DNA of 64,000 nt from Belnapia mucosa. Lineage in GTDB: Bacteria > Pseudomonadota > Alphaproteobacteria > Acetobacterales > Acetobacteraceae. The stretch spans positions 248,001 through 312,000 of the forward strand of contig NZ_JAEUXJ010000001.1 in assembly GCF_016775475.1 (NCBI RefSeq), written 5' to 3'. Of the stretch, positions 45,968 to 54,148 are shown piece by piece. The position numbers were made by a program, and so were the translations under genes. How positions within the stretch are numbered: position 1 is the stretch's first letter; every line of letters starts with the position of its first letter. The notes below the pieces were generated by a model that had not been told where the DNA came from, did not search any database, and worked only from the letters and a program-made list of their open reading frames with translations.

Positions 45968-46038
45968 GCCTCTCTCAACCTCCGATATCTTAGGGTATCG
46001 CCCGCCGAGGCTATCCGGCGCGGGCGGCTGAGAGAGGC
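45968..46038 (+). ncRNA. Putative structured leader RNA of the Crp/Fnr gene
   Basis: GCCTCTCTCA (45968–45977) and TGAGAGAGGC (46029–46038) are a perfect 10-nt inverted repeat that would close a 71-nt domain. Inside are two smaller hairpins: CGATA/TATCG (45983–46000, 8-nt loop) and GCCCGC/GCGGGC (46000–46025, with an alternative internal GCCG/CGGC pairing). This gives a three-way-junction-like fold. It ends 39 nt before the ATG at 46078. The ribosome-binding site GGGAG lies in a further small hairpin, ATGG (46065–46068)/CCAT (46073–46076). It matches no riboswitch class I know. Confidence 0.4.
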
Positions 46039-46077
46039 TCGTACTCCCGCCGACACCCCGTCGCATGGGAGCCCATC

Positions 46078-46848
46078 ATGGCCTTTGTCAACGGCGTTAC
46101 GAACGCACCCCGCAACCGCCTGCTGGCAGCCCTGCCGCCTGAGGATTTCAACCGGCTCCGGCCCCGGCTCGACGTGGTCCAACTGCCAGGGCGCGCAACC
46201 CTCTATGCCCCGGGCGAGCCGATCACGGCCGTCCATTTCATCGAGACCGGCTATGTCTCGATGCTCTCCTATCTGTCGAGCGGCGACGCCATCGAGGTCG
46301 GCGGCGTTGGCCCCGAGGGGATCACCGGACTGCCCGTATTATTCGGGGATGACAGCGACACCTGCGAAGCTGTCATGAACGGCCCCGGCCCCGGCCCCGG
46401 TCCCGGCCCCGGCACCGCGCTGCGCATGGATGCGGGCCTGTTCTGCGCGGAGCTCGATCGCACGCCGGCCTTCCGCAGCCTCCTGATGCGCACCGCCCTG
46501 TATCAGCATCGGCAGGTGGCGCGCATGGCGGCCTGCAACGGCCGCCACTCCACCGACCAGCGCCTGGCGCGCTGGCTGCTGACCGCGCAGGACCGCTCGG
46601 GCGGCGGCCCGTTCCCGATGACGCATGAGCTTCTCGCCACCATGCTCGGCGTGCGCCGGGCCGGGGTCACGGTCGCGGCGGGCCTGTTCCAGCGGGCCGG
46701 CCTGATCCATTACGGGCGGGGCCATATCCAGGTCACCGACCGGACCGGGCTGGAGGCCCGCGCCTGCGAGTGCTACGGCCTCGCCAGGCAGGCCCTGGAT
46801 CAGCTGTTCGGGGCGAAGGGGCAACCGCAGGCTCTGTCCTGTCACTGA
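46078..46848 (+). CDS. Crp/Fnr family transcriptional regulator with a Gly-Pro repeat insertion
   Basis: A 256-residue regulator. The cyclic-nucleotide-binding-like domain covers about residues 15–125 (LDVVQLPGRATLYAPGEPIT, HFIETGYVSMLSYLSSGDAI). The long dimer helix is about 128–160 and the HTH_Crp_2 DNA-binding domain about 165–235 (MTHELLATMLGVRRAGVTVA). No cysteine cluster of FNR type is seen. At about residues 102–111 a run of five Gly-Pro units interrupts the sensory domain where relatives carry a short strand, coded by near-perfect GGCCCC repeats. The gene has an unusual structured leader. This subgroup is common next to stress and DUF6894-type genes in soil alphaproteobacteria; targets are unknown. 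Confidence 0.9.
   Translation: MAFVNGVTNAPRNRLLAALPPEDFNRLRPRLDVVQLPGRATLYAPGEPITAVHFIETGYVSMLSYLSSGDAIEVGGVGPEGITGLPVLFGDDSDTCEAVMNGPGPGPGPGPGTALRMDAGLFCAELDRTPAFRSLLMRTALYQHRQVARMAACNGRHSTDQRLARWLLTAQDRSGGGPFPMTHELLATMLGVRRAGVTVAAGLFQRAGLIHYGRGHIQVTDRTGLEARACECYGLARQALDQLFGAKGQPQALSCH
46381..46410 (+). repeat. In-frame (GGCCCC)5 microsatellite
   Basis: Five consecutive 6-bp units, GGCCCC with one GGTCCC variant, followed by GGCACC. They encode alternating Gly and Pro inside the sensory domain of the Crp/Fnr regulator. Unit length is a multiple of three, so slippage would alter linker length without a frameshift. Confidence 0.85.
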
Positions 46849-46906
46849 GGGCGGGCAGGCTGCCGGAAGGCTTCCAGCCTGCCGTGCTGCGCGGTACGAC
46901 GGACCA

Positions 46907-47347
46907 TCAGCTCCGCCGCGCCACATATCCCAGCCGCAGCCCCGGCACGAACTCGCACCCCTCATAGAACCGGTGCACCCGCGGGTCCGCCCGCCCGCTT
47001 TGGAGCAGCACATGGTGGCAGCCCAGCGCCCAGGCATGGTCGAGCGCCGCCCGCACCACCGCCCGGCCATGCCCCTGGCCGCGATGCGCCGCGGCGGTGA
47101 CGACATTCTCCAGGAAGCCATGCGCCCGCCCGTCGCGCAGCAGGTTGGGCGCGGTGATCAGCATGCAGGTTGCCACGATCCCGCCCGCCGCCTCGGCGAC
47201 GAAAACCGCCAGCCCCTCCCGCCCCAGCATCGTCTGCCAGATGTGCGCGGCCTCCTCCGGCGGCGCCGCGGCGCTGACCTCGGCGGCGCGGAACAGGGCG
47301 AGCAGCCCGTCGAGATCCTCCGCGCGGGCGAGCCTGGCAGCGGGCAT
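46907..47347 (-). CDS. GNAT family N-acetyltransferase
   Basis: A 146-residue acetyl-CoA-dependent acyltransferase. The acetyl-CoA-binding A-motif is seen as ENVVTAAAHRGQGHGRAVVR (R/Q-x-x-G-x-G/A). AGGIVATCMLITAPNLLRDG forms the central strands, and VHRFYEGCEFVPGLRLGYV is the typical C-terminal 'FYEx-x-GF' end. The start at 47347 follows GGGGAAGG; two ATGs a few codons upstream are less well placed. It lies 50 bp downstream of the orphan receptor gene and may share its transcript. The acceptor substrate is unknown. Confidence 0.87.
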   Translation of the reverse strand: MPAARLARAEDLDGLLALFRAAEVSAAAPPEEAAHIWQTMLGREGLAVFVAEAAGGIVATCMLITAPNLLRDGRAHGFLENVVTAAAHRGQGHGRAVVRAALDHAWALGCHHVLLQSGRADPRVHRFYEGCEFVPGLRLGYVARRS

Positions 47348-47397
47348 GGGCTGGGCCTTCCCCATCCCCATCGCCGCGTCGCCGGGTCGAGCGCCGG

Positions 47398-48978
47398 TCA
47401 GGCCCGCTTCACACCCCAGAAGGACACCACCTCCGAAATCGGCTCCGTGATCGTCTTCCGCCAGGCGGTCGAGGCGAAATACTGGCCGAGCGGCAGATAG
47501 GGTGCCTCGTCGAAGACCACCTGCTGGATCTCGGCGGCGATCTTCTGCTGCGCGGCGAGGTCGGGCGCGTCGAACCAGGAGAGGCGCAGCGCCTCCAGCT
47601 TCGGCACGTCCGGCCAGCCGAACCAGGCACTCTGCCCATTGGCCCGCAGATAGGTCATGACGCCAGGGTTGATGCCATCGATGCCGTTCCAGGTGGTGTG
47701 GAACATGCTCCACCCACCCTTCTCGGGCGGCTCCTTGCTGGAGCGGCGCTGCACCAGCGTGCCCCAGTCCGAGACGCGGAAATCGACTTTCATGCCGAGG
47801 CGCTTCAGCAGGTCCTGCCCGACCTCGCCGAGCGCGGTCAGCGTCGGCTGGTCGCTCGGGCTCATCACCACCACCGTCTCGCCATTGTAGCCGGCGTCGC
47901 GCAGCTCCCGGCGGGAGCGCTCGATGTCGCGCGGCCCGGTGATCGCCTCCAGCCCCGCCTCGGTCGCCAGCGGCGTGCCGGGGGTAAAGACGCCGATGCC
48001 CGCCTTCCAGAGCGAGGGGTCGGCCCCCGCCGTCGCCGTCATGTAGTCGGCCTGCGACATGGCGCGGAGGATGGCGCGGCGCACCGCCGGCTTGTCGAAG
48101 GGCGGGTGCAGCGTGTTGAAAATGCCGGTGCCGAAGGTGCCGAGCGGGTTGCTCCTCTTCATCATCACGTCGCGGGAGCGGCGGAGCAACGGCAGCAGGT
48201 CGTTCGGCGGGTTCTCCCACCAATCCACCTCGCCGTTCTGCAGGGCGGCGGCGGCCGTCGCCGGGTCCGGCATCACCGCCCACTCGACGCGGTCGAAGAA
48301 GACCTGCTTCGGCCCCGCGCCCCAGTCCGTCGTCCCGCCCTCGCGCGGCTTGTAGTCCGGGTTGCGCTCATAGACGACGCGCGCGCCGACGATCCGCTCA
48401 TCCGCCTTGAAGCGGAAGGGGCCGGAGCCGATGGTCTCGCGGATCTGCGTGTTGGCATCGACGCTGGCGATGCGCTCCGGCATGACGAAGAGGGCGGAGG
48501 GCCCGACCTTCGCCAGCGTCTCCAGCATCGGGCCGAAGCGCTTGTTGAGGCGGATGGTGAAGACCCGATCCTCCGGCGCCGCCATTTCGGCCACGCGGGC
48601 CATCAACGCCTGGCCGAGCGCGTCGCGCTGCGCCCAGCGCTTGATCGAGGCGACGCAATCCCGCCCGCGCACCGGCTCGCCGTCATGGAAGCGCAGGCCC
48701 TCGCGCAGGGTGAAGCGCCAGAACAGCCCGTCCTGCTCCACAACATGGCCCTCGACCATCTGCGGCTGCGGCCGCAGCTTGCTGTCGAGGCCGTAGAGCT
48801 GGTCGTAGATCATCATCGCGTGGAAGCGCGTGACGTAGGCGGTGGTGAAAACCGGGTCGAGCACGGTCAGGTCGGACTGCGGCACGAAGCGCAGAACGCG
48901 CGCGGTGGCGGGCTGCGCCAGGGCAGGGCGAGCCAGGGCGGCGGTGGCGGCCCCTGTGAGCAGGGTGCGTCTCAGCAT
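47398..48978 (-). CDS. ABC transporter substrate-binding protein, oligopeptide (SBP_bac_5) type, second orphan copy
   Basis: A 526-residue periplasmic receptor with a twin-arginine-like leader (MLRRTLLTGAATAALARPAL, cleavage near LAQP). Family motifs are DLTVLDPVFTTAYVTRFHAM, MIYDQLYGLDSKLRPQPQMV, WRFTLREGLRFHDGEPVRGR and GSGPFRFKADERIVGARVVY. It has exactly the same length as the receptor at 31076–32656 and aligns with it without large gaps. DPATAAAALQNGEVDWWENP here matches DPATAAAALQSGEIDFLENP there. No permease or ATPase is linked. GGGAGAG precedes the ATG. The ligand is unknown. Confidence 0.92.
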   Translation of the reverse strand: MLRRTLLTGAATAALARPALAQPATARVLRFVPQSDLTVLDPVFTTAYVTRFHAMMIYDQLYGLDSKLRPQPQMVEGHVVEQDGLFWRFTLREGLRFHDGEPVRGRDCVASIKRWAQRDALGQALMARVAEMAAPEDRVFTIRLNKRFGPMLETLAKVGPSALFVMPERIASVDANTQIRETIGSGPFRFKADERIVGARVVYERNPDYKPREGGTTDWGAGPKQVFFDRVEWAVMPDPATAAAALQNGEVDWWENPPNDLLPLLRRSRDVMMKRSNPLGTFGTGIFNTLHPPFDKPAVRRAILRAMSQADYMTATAGADPSLWKAGIGVFTPGTPLATEAGLEAITGPRDIERSRRELRDAGYNGETVVVMSPSDQPTLTALGEVGQDLLKRLGMKVDFRVSDWGTLVQRRSSKEPPEKGGWSMFHTTWNGIDGINPGVMTYLRANGQSAWFGWPDVPKLEALRLSWFDAPDLAAQQKIAAEIQQVVFDEAPYLPLGQYFASTAWRKTITEPISEVVSFWGVKRA

Positions 48979-49065
48979 GATCGGTCTCTCCCGGCGGGGG
49001 TTGGCGGACCGGCGTCTCCACCGGCGAAGGAAGCAGCCCAGGATGCGGCGCGCAAGCGGCATGCT

Positions 49066-49971
49066 ATGAGGCGGGGGGGAGGGGGATCGCCGCCGGTGCT
49101 GCTTGCCTATGCCCAGCTCGCCGGCGCGATGGTGCTGGTCGGCGCCAATGTCGGCGTGGCCAAGCTGCTGGCCGAGGCGCTGCCAATCCCGATGATCGCC
49201 TGCCTGCGCTGCCTCCTCGCCTGCCTGGTGCTCTGGCCGCTGGCGCGGGTGATGGAGGGGCGCGTCCGGCCGCGGCCCGCCGCGCTGCGGAACCTGGGTT
49301 TGCAGGCGCTGTTCGGCACCGTCCTCTACAATGCCGGGCTGCTGGCCGGGCTGCGGCTGACCACGGCGCTGGAAGGTGGCCTCGTCCTGGCGACGCTCCC
49401 GGCGGTGGTGGCATTCGGCAGCGCGCTCTGGCTGCGGGAGAGGCTGGGGGCCCGGCAATGGGCCGCGGCCGCGCTGGCGGTGGTCGGCATGGCGGTCATC
49501 ACCATCGCGCGGCTCGGCGCCGGGGGCGGCGGGCATGCGCTCGGCAATCTGCTGGTCTTTGGCGGGGTGATGGGGGAGGCGGCCTATGTGCTCCTCGCCA
49601 AGCGCCTCGCGGGTCAGGTGCCCGTGGTGACGGCGAGCTTCTGGATGCAGGCTTTCAGCGCGGCGCTGCTGGTGCCGCTTTCCCTGCCCTGGGTGGGTGC
49701 CGCGGCAGCGCTGGCCGAGCCGCGGCTCGCCGGGTTGCTGGTCTTCCACAGCCTGACCGCGAGCGTGCTCTGCCTGCTGCTCTGGTATGCCGGGCTGCGG
49801 CAGGTGCCGGCCGGCACCGCGGGCATCTTCACCACCCTGCTGCCGGCCAGCGCCGCGGTGGTTGCGGTGGTGGTGCTGGGGGAGCAGTTCACGCCGGTGC
49901 ACGGGCTGGGCTTCCTGCTGATGGGGGCGAGCCTGCTGCTGGCGACCTGGCCGGGGAGGGGGCGGGGATGA
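49066..49971 (+). CDS. DMT superfamily (EamA) transporter
   Basis: A 301-residue inner-membrane protein with ten hydrophobic segments in two EamA halves. The first half has LLAYAQLAGAMVLVGANVGV and EGGLVLATLPAVVAFGSALW. The second has NLLVFGGVMGEAAYVLLAKR and GTAGIFTTLLPASAAVVAVV, ending HGLGFLLMGASLLLATW. Such carriers export amino acids or metabolites. The start is uncertain: ATG at 49066, or the in-frame GTG at 49096, which follows GGAGGGGG. The stop overlaps the next gene's start (ATGA), linking the transporter to a nuclease–helicase in an unusual pair. Confidence 0.88.
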   Translation: MRRGGGGSPPVLLAYAQLAGAMVLVGANVGVAKLLAEALPIPMIACLRCLLACLVLWPLARVMEGRVRPRPAALRNLGLQALFGTVLYNAGLLAGLRLTTALEGGLVLATLPAVVAFGSALWLRERLGARQWAAAALAVVGMAVITIARLGAGGGGHALGNLLVFGGVMGEAAYVLLAKRLAGQVPVVTASFWMQAFSAALLVPLSLPWVGAAAALAEPRLAGLLVFHSLTASVLCLLLWYAGLRQVPAGTAGIFTTLLPASAAVVAVVVLGEQFTPVHGLGFLLMGASLLLATWPGRGRG

Positions 49972-51971
49972 GGGCCTGGCTCTCCCTCTCCATCGCTGAA
50001 TTCGCGGCGCTGACCCCGGCGGAGGTGGCCGCGCGCCTCGCCTATGCCCAGGCCGGGCGCTTCGCCACCCTGGAACTTGCGCAGCGTCAGGCCTGGGAAG
50101 CCGCGGCCGGCATCCTGCACGCCGCCCTGGCCGGGGCCGATCCTGCCTGGCGCCTACTCTTCGAATTCGACCTGCTGCGGCTGGAAAAGCGCGTCGACGC
50201 GGTGCTGCTGACCGACCGCGCCATTCTGGTGCTGGAGTTCAAGCAGGGCGCACGGCGCTTCGAGGCGGCCGATCTCCGTCAGGCGGAGGATTACGCGCTC
50301 GACCTGCACGACTTCCATGCCGGCAGCCGCCGCCATTCCGTCATTCCCGTGCTGGTGGCGACCGAGGCGCCGGAGCCACAGGTAGACTTCCCGCTGCTCT
50401 GGCACGGCGTCGCCCCGGTGCTGCGCGCCAATGCGCAGAGCCTCGGCCCGCTGCTGGCCGCCACCCAGGCGGCGATCGGTCCACCGGCCGAACCGCTCCA
50501 CCCCGCCGCCTGGGAGATGGCGCCCTATCGTCCGGTGCCGACCGTGCTGGAGGCGGCAACGCTGCTCTATCGGCGCAATTCGGTCGCCGACCTGGCCGCC
50601 GCCCGGGCCGATGCGGCGAACCTCACCCGCACCACGGCGGCGATCGCCCGCGCGATCGCGGCGGCGCGGCAGGAGGGCGGGCATTGCGTCGTCTTCGTCA
50701 CCGGCATCCCGGGCGCCGGCAAGACGCTCTGCGGCCTCAACATCGTCTTCGGCGCGCTGCGCGAGGACGGCGCTGCCTTCCTCACCGGCAATGCGCCGCT
50801 GGTGACGGTGCTGCGCGAGGCGCTGGCGCGCGATGCCGCCCCGGCGGGCGGCCAGGCCCGCGCCCTGGCGCATCGCCGCGCCGTCACGGCGCTGCAGAAC
50901 GTTCACCAATTCCTCGAGGCGCATGTCCTCCAGCCGGAGCATGTTCCGGAAGCCCGCATCATCGTCTTCGACGAGGCGCAGCGCGCCTGGGATGCGGCAC
51001 AGGCGACCAAGGGCAGTCTCCGCCGCCGCAGCCACCTCACCACCAGCGAGCCGGCGCATGCGCTGGAGATCATGGCCCGCCATGAGGATTGGTCGGTCAT
51101 CATCGCGCTGATCGGGCAGGGGCAGGAGATCAATACCGGCGAGGCGGGCCTCGCCGAATGGGGCCGCGTCATCGCCGCCGATCCGCGCTGGCGCGCGGTT
51201 GCCGCTCCTCGGGTGCTGGCCTCCGTGGAGCCAGCGCAGCGCCTGGCCGAGGGCGAGCCGCCCTGGCTCGGCATCGACAAAGATCTCGACCTGACCGTGC
51301 CCATGCGCAGCGTGCGCGATGCCGCCGGCGCGCCCTGGGTCGATGCGCTGCTGCGCGGCGATGCGGCCGAGGCCCAGCGCATCGCCGAGGCGGCGGGTGG
51401 CGTGCCCTTCTTCGTCACCCGCGACCTCGCCGCGCTCCGCGCTGGGCTGCGCGGCTTCTGCCGCGGGCTGCGCCGTGCCGGCCTCGTTGCCTCGGCCGGG
51501 GCGCGGCGGTTGCGGGCCGAGGGGCTCGGCGTGCAGGTGCCGGATGTGGCCGAGTGGTTCCTGAACCGCTGGCCGGATATCCGCAGCTCCGAGGCGCTCG
51601 AGACCTTCGCCACCGAATATGACTGCCAAGGGCTGGAGCTTGATGTCGTCGGCCTTGCCTGGGGCGGCGATTTCATCCGCGCCGCCGGGGGCTGGCAGGC
51701 CCGCCGCTTTGCCGGCACCGGCTGGCAGCAGGTGCGGGGCGCCGAGGAGCGCGTTTTCATCCGCAACACCTATCGCGTGCTGCTGACCCGCGCCCGCTAC
51801 GAGACGATCCTCTGGGTCCCGCGCGGCTCCCCGGCCGATGATCCCTTCGCGGATGCGACCCGGCCAGCCGCCGAGATGGATGCCATCGCCGAGCACCTCC
51901 TCGCCTGCGGCGCTCGGCCGCTGGCGCCGCAACCTCGACCGGCGCCCCAACTCCTTCCAGGGCTGCTATAA
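49968..51971 (+). CDS. Nuclease–helicase fusion protein, DUF2075-like (PD-(D/E)XK plus superfamily 1 ATPase)
   Basis: A 667-residue protein. Residues about 60–100 contain RLEKRVDAVLLTDRAILVLE followed by FKQG, a D…E-x-K arrangement as in PD-(D/E)XK nucleases. The ATPase core has Walker A VFVTGIPGAGKTLCGLN (about residues 242–258) and Walker B RIIVFDEAQRAWD (about 323–335). EYDCQGLELDVVGLAWGGDF and NTYRVLLTRARYETILWVP match UvrD-type motifs of the second RecA domain. This layout is that of DUF2075 (COG3410-like) proteins, often found near restriction or defence genes. No methylase, toxin or partner is present. The start overlaps the stop of the DMT transporter. DNA or RNA processing in defence is possible but unproven. 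Confidence 0.82.
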   Translation: MRAWLSLSIAEFAALTPAEVAARLAYAQAGRFATLELAQRQAWEAAAGILHAALAGADPAWRLLFEFDLLRLEKRVDAVLLTDRAILVLEFKQGARRFEAADLRQAEDYALDLHDFHAGSRRHSVIPVLVATEAPEPQVDFPLLWHGVAPVLRANAQSLGPLLAATQAAIGPPAEPLHPAAWEMAPYRPVPTVLEAATLLYRRNSVADLAAARADAANLTRTTAAIARAIAAARQEGGHCVVFVTGIPGAGKTLCGLNIVFGALREDGAAFLTGNAPLVTVLREALARDAAPAGGQARALAHRRAVTALQNVHQFLEAHVLQPEHVPEARIIVFDEAQRAWDAAQATKGSLRRRSHLTTSEPAHALEIMARHEDWSVIIALIGQGQEINTGEAGLAEWGRVIAADPRWRAVAAPRVLASVEPAQRLAEGEPPWLGIDKDLDLTVPMRSVRDAAGAPWVDALLRGDAAEAQRIAEAAGGVPFFVTRDLAALRAGLRGFCRGLRRAGLVASAGARRLRAEGLGVQVPDVAEWFLNRWPDIRSSEALETFATEYDCQGLELDVVGLAWGGDFIRAAGGWQARRFAGTGWQQVRGAEERVFIRNTYRVLLTRARYETILWVPRGSPADDPFADATRPAAEMDAIAEHLLACGARPLAPQPRPAPQLLPGLL

Positions 51972-51998
51972 TCTGGCCCTTCCCCGCGGAGCCCCCGG

Positions 51999-52955
51999 AT
52001 GACCGGCACCCAGATCGTCCTCATCGCCCTGTTGCTGCTGGCGATCGTCACCGCCGCCCGCGGCATCCGCACCGTGCCCCAGGGCCAGGTCTGGACCGTC
52101 GAGCGCTTCGGCGCCTTCACCCGGCTGCTGCAGCCGGGGCTGAACTTCCTCATCCCCTTCATCGACGCCGTCGGTCACAAGCTGAACGTCCAGGAGGTGG
52201 TGCTCGACATCCCCGAGCAATCCGTCATCACCAAGGACAATGCGACGGTGGTTGTGGACGGCATCGTCTATTACCGGGTGATGGACCCGGCGAAGGCCGC
52301 CTATCAGGTGCAGAACCTGCAGCAGGCGCTGAATGCGCTGGCCATGACCAATATCCGCGCCGTCATCGGCGAGATGGACCTCGACGCCACCCTTTCCTCG
52401 CGCGAGAGGATCAACTCCTCCCTGCTCGGCATCCTCGATGGTGCGACTGATCCCTGGGGCGTGAAGGTCAGCCGCGTCGAACTGCGCAAGGTGGAGCCGC
52501 CGGAGAACTTGGTCCGCGCCATGAACCTGCAGATGACCGCCGAGCGCGAGCGCCGGGCCACGGTGATGAAGGCCGAGGGCGACCGGGCGGCGGCCATCCA
52601 GCGCGCCGAGGGCGAGAAGCAGGCCCTCGTCCTCCAGGCGGAGGGGCGGCAACAGGCAGCGATGCGCGATGCCGAGGCCCGCGAGCGCCTGGCCGAGGCT
52701 GAGGCGAAGGCAACCCAGATGGTCGCCGCCGCGGCGGCCGGGGCGGGCGGTGATGCGCTGCGCTACTTCATTGCCGACAAATATGTGAAGGCCTTCGAGG
52801 CGCTGGCGGCCAACCCCAGCAGCAAGCTGGTGGTGGTGCCGATGGAGGCCTCTGCCATGGCCGGCGGCATCACCCAGGCGATGGAGCTGCTGCGGCAGAA
52901 CCCGCCGCCGGCAGGCGCCGCACCAACGGGGGCCAGTCCGTGGAGCCGGGGCTGA
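51999..52955 (+). CDS. SPFH/band 7 membrane protein (QmcA/stomatin-like)
   Basis: A 318-residue membrane-anchored protein. One N-terminal helix (IVLIALLLLAIVTAARGI) precedes the SPFH domain: GQVWTVERFGAFTRLLQPGL, PEQSVITKDNATVVVDGIVY, and the conserved IRAVIGEMDLDATLSSRERI. A coiled coil rich in Ala, Glu and Arg follows (TAERERRATVMKAEGDRAAA). These proteins assemble rings or microdomains and control membrane proteases or lipid order. The final 16 bp overlap the NfeD-like gene, the classic QmcA–NfeD pair. Confidence 0.94.
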   Translation: MTGTQIVLIALLLLAIVTAARGIRTVPQGQVWTVERFGAFTRLLQPGLNFLIPFIDAVGHKLNVQEVVLDIPEQSVITKDNATVVVDGIVYYRVMDPAKAAYQVQNLQQALNALAMTNIRAVIGEMDLDATLSSRERINSSLLGILDGATDPWGVKVSRVELRKVEPPENLVRAMNLQMTAERERRATVMKAEGDRAAAIQRAEGEKQALVLQAEGRQQAAMRDAEARERLAEAEAKATQMVAAAAAGAGGDALRYFIADKYVKAFEALAANPSSKLVVVPMEASAMAGGITQAMELLRQNPPPAGAAPTGASPWSRG

Positions 52956-53371
52956 TCTGGGTCCTCGCCGGCCTGCTGCTGCTGCTGGCCGAGCTGGCGC
53001 TGCCGGGCATCTTCCTGCTCTGGATCGGCATCGCCGCCATCGGGACAGGGTTGTTGCTGCTGCTCTCCACGCCCTCCTTCGAGATGGCGAGCATGGTCTT
53101 CCTGGCCCTGCTCGGCGGCGGCATCTGGCTGGCGCTCCGGCTGCGCCGGCCGGCGCCCGCGTCGCGGCTCAATACGCCCGGATCGGGTCTCGTCGGGCGC
53201 AGCGGGCTGCTGCTGCCGCTGGGCGAGGCGGCGGGGCCCGGGCTCCGCGTCCGCATCGGCGATTCCGAATGGCAGGCGCGGCTGCCGCGCGACATCAAGG
53301 TGCCGGATGTCGCGCTGAAGGTGCGGGTGGAGGGGGTGGACGGCACCACCCTCATTGTCCGGCCCGAATAG
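52940..53371 (+). CDS. NfeD-like membrane protein (short form)
   Basis: A 143-residue protein with three hydrophobic helices (ALLLLLAELALPGIFLLWIG, IAAIGTGLLLLLS, MVFLALLGGGIWLALRL) and a C-terminal OB-fold beta domain (GRSGLLLPLGEAAGPGLRVR, DGTTLIVRPE). This is the short NfeD type without a serine protease part. It partners the SPFH protein encoded just upstream. The start is GTG at 52940, inside the end of the SPFH gene, so translation is coupled. Confidence 0.9.
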   Translation: MEPGLIWVLAGLLLLLAELALPGIFLLWIGIAAIGTGLLLLLSTPSFEMASMVFLALLGGGIWLALRLRRPAPASRLNTPGSGLVGRSGLLLPLGEAAGPGLRVRIGDSEWQARLPRDIKVPDVALKVRVEGVDGTTLIVRPE

Positions 53372-53408
53372 ACTTGAACCGGGCGGGCGGACGGGCAACA
53401 TCTGCCCT

Positions 53409-53741
53409 ATGGACCCTTTTCGGCGCCCCGGCCCGCCTGGCCGGGACCCGTCCCCGCCCGTGCTGGACATGACGGCGGATGGACAATTTCGGGACCCGCC
53501 CCCGCCGCGCCGAACCTGGCTCGACCGGGCGCTGGGGCGCGTCGGCGGGCTGGCGCTGCTGGTCACGCTCGCCGGGGGCGGGCTGGTGCTGGTGGCGCTG
53601 GCCCTGGTCTTCGTCGGGCTGCTGCTGCCGGTGGTGCTCGGCGCTGGGCTGATCGCCTTCGTCTCCTTCTGGTGGCGGTTGCGGCGGCTGCGCCGTGCTG
53701 GTGGGGCGGGCCCGGTCCGCTTCGTCGTCATCCGGCGCTGA
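53409..53741 (+). CDS. Small predicted membrane protein, 110 aa
   Basis: The family is not recognised. A Pro-rich N-terminal half (MDPFRRPGPPGRDPSPPVLD) is followed by two close hydrophobic segments (GGLALLVTLAGGGLVLVALA, VFVGLLLPVVLGAGLIAFVS), then a basic tail ending in VRFVVIRR. The ATG at 53409 is 37 bp from the NfeD stop on the same strand, so it may belong to that operon. Its layout (short cytoplasmic part, hairpin of helices, basic tail) is common among small inner-membrane proteins of unknown role. Confidence 0.6.
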   Translation: MDPFRRPGPPGRDPSPPVLDMTADGQFRDPPPPRRTWLDRALGRVGGLALLVTLAGGGLVLVALALVFVGLLLPVVLGAGLIAFVSFWWRLRRLRRAGGAGPVRFVVIRR

Positions 53742-53765
53742 GCGCCGGCCCGGGGACGGGCCAGC

Positions 53766-54116
53766 ATGGCTGAACAGCGGCCCTTCCAGATCGATCATGC
53801 GCGGCTTTACGAAGTGGGCCGCGACGGCATTCCTCGGACCGATACCGGCACCGACCCCGAATGGCTCGGCCCGCGTCATCGGCAGGTTCTGGCCTGGACC
53901 GCGCTCGGCGCGATGGTGACTGGCGCACTGGCCGGGCTTTGCGTGCTCTGCTTCGTCCTGGGTGCCCGGCTCTGGGCGGCTGGCTTAGCCTTGGCGATGC
54001 TCGCGGCGACGCCCTTGGTTGCGGTCGGACCAGTGCTCGACTGGTGGCGCCATCGGCGTCCGCATCGCCACCGGCATCTCAGTCGCAGCCGCGATTTCCC
54101 CTCCGGGCATGGGTGA
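53766..54116 (+). CDS. Small predicted membrane protein, 116 aa
   Basis: Unrecognised. The first 40 residues are polar (AEQRPFQIDHARLYEVGRDG). Two membrane helices follow (VLAWTALGAMVTGALAGLCV, LCFVLGARLWAAGLALAMLA), then a His/Arg-rich cytoplasmic tail (WWRHRRPHRHRHLSRS). It starts 24 bp after the preceding small membrane gene and ends 32 bp before the PrsW-like gene, so it appears to be part of a string of membrane genes. Confidence 0.6.
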   Translation: MAEQRPFQIDHARLYEVGRDGIPRTDTGTDPEWLGPRHRQVLAWTALGAMVTGALAGLCVLCFVLGARLWAAGLALAMLAATPLVAVGPVLDWWRHRRPHRHRHLSRSRDFPSGHG

Positions 54117-54148
54117 GATCGTTACGGATTACTGCTAGGCTCCCCGCC

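Noticed and set aside
47698..49065. Long plus-strand open frame ahead of the DMT transporter, antisense to the second orphan receptor
   Set aside because: It is a mirror of the receptor coding sequence. The transporter's own N-terminus with membrane helices starts at 49066 or 49096.
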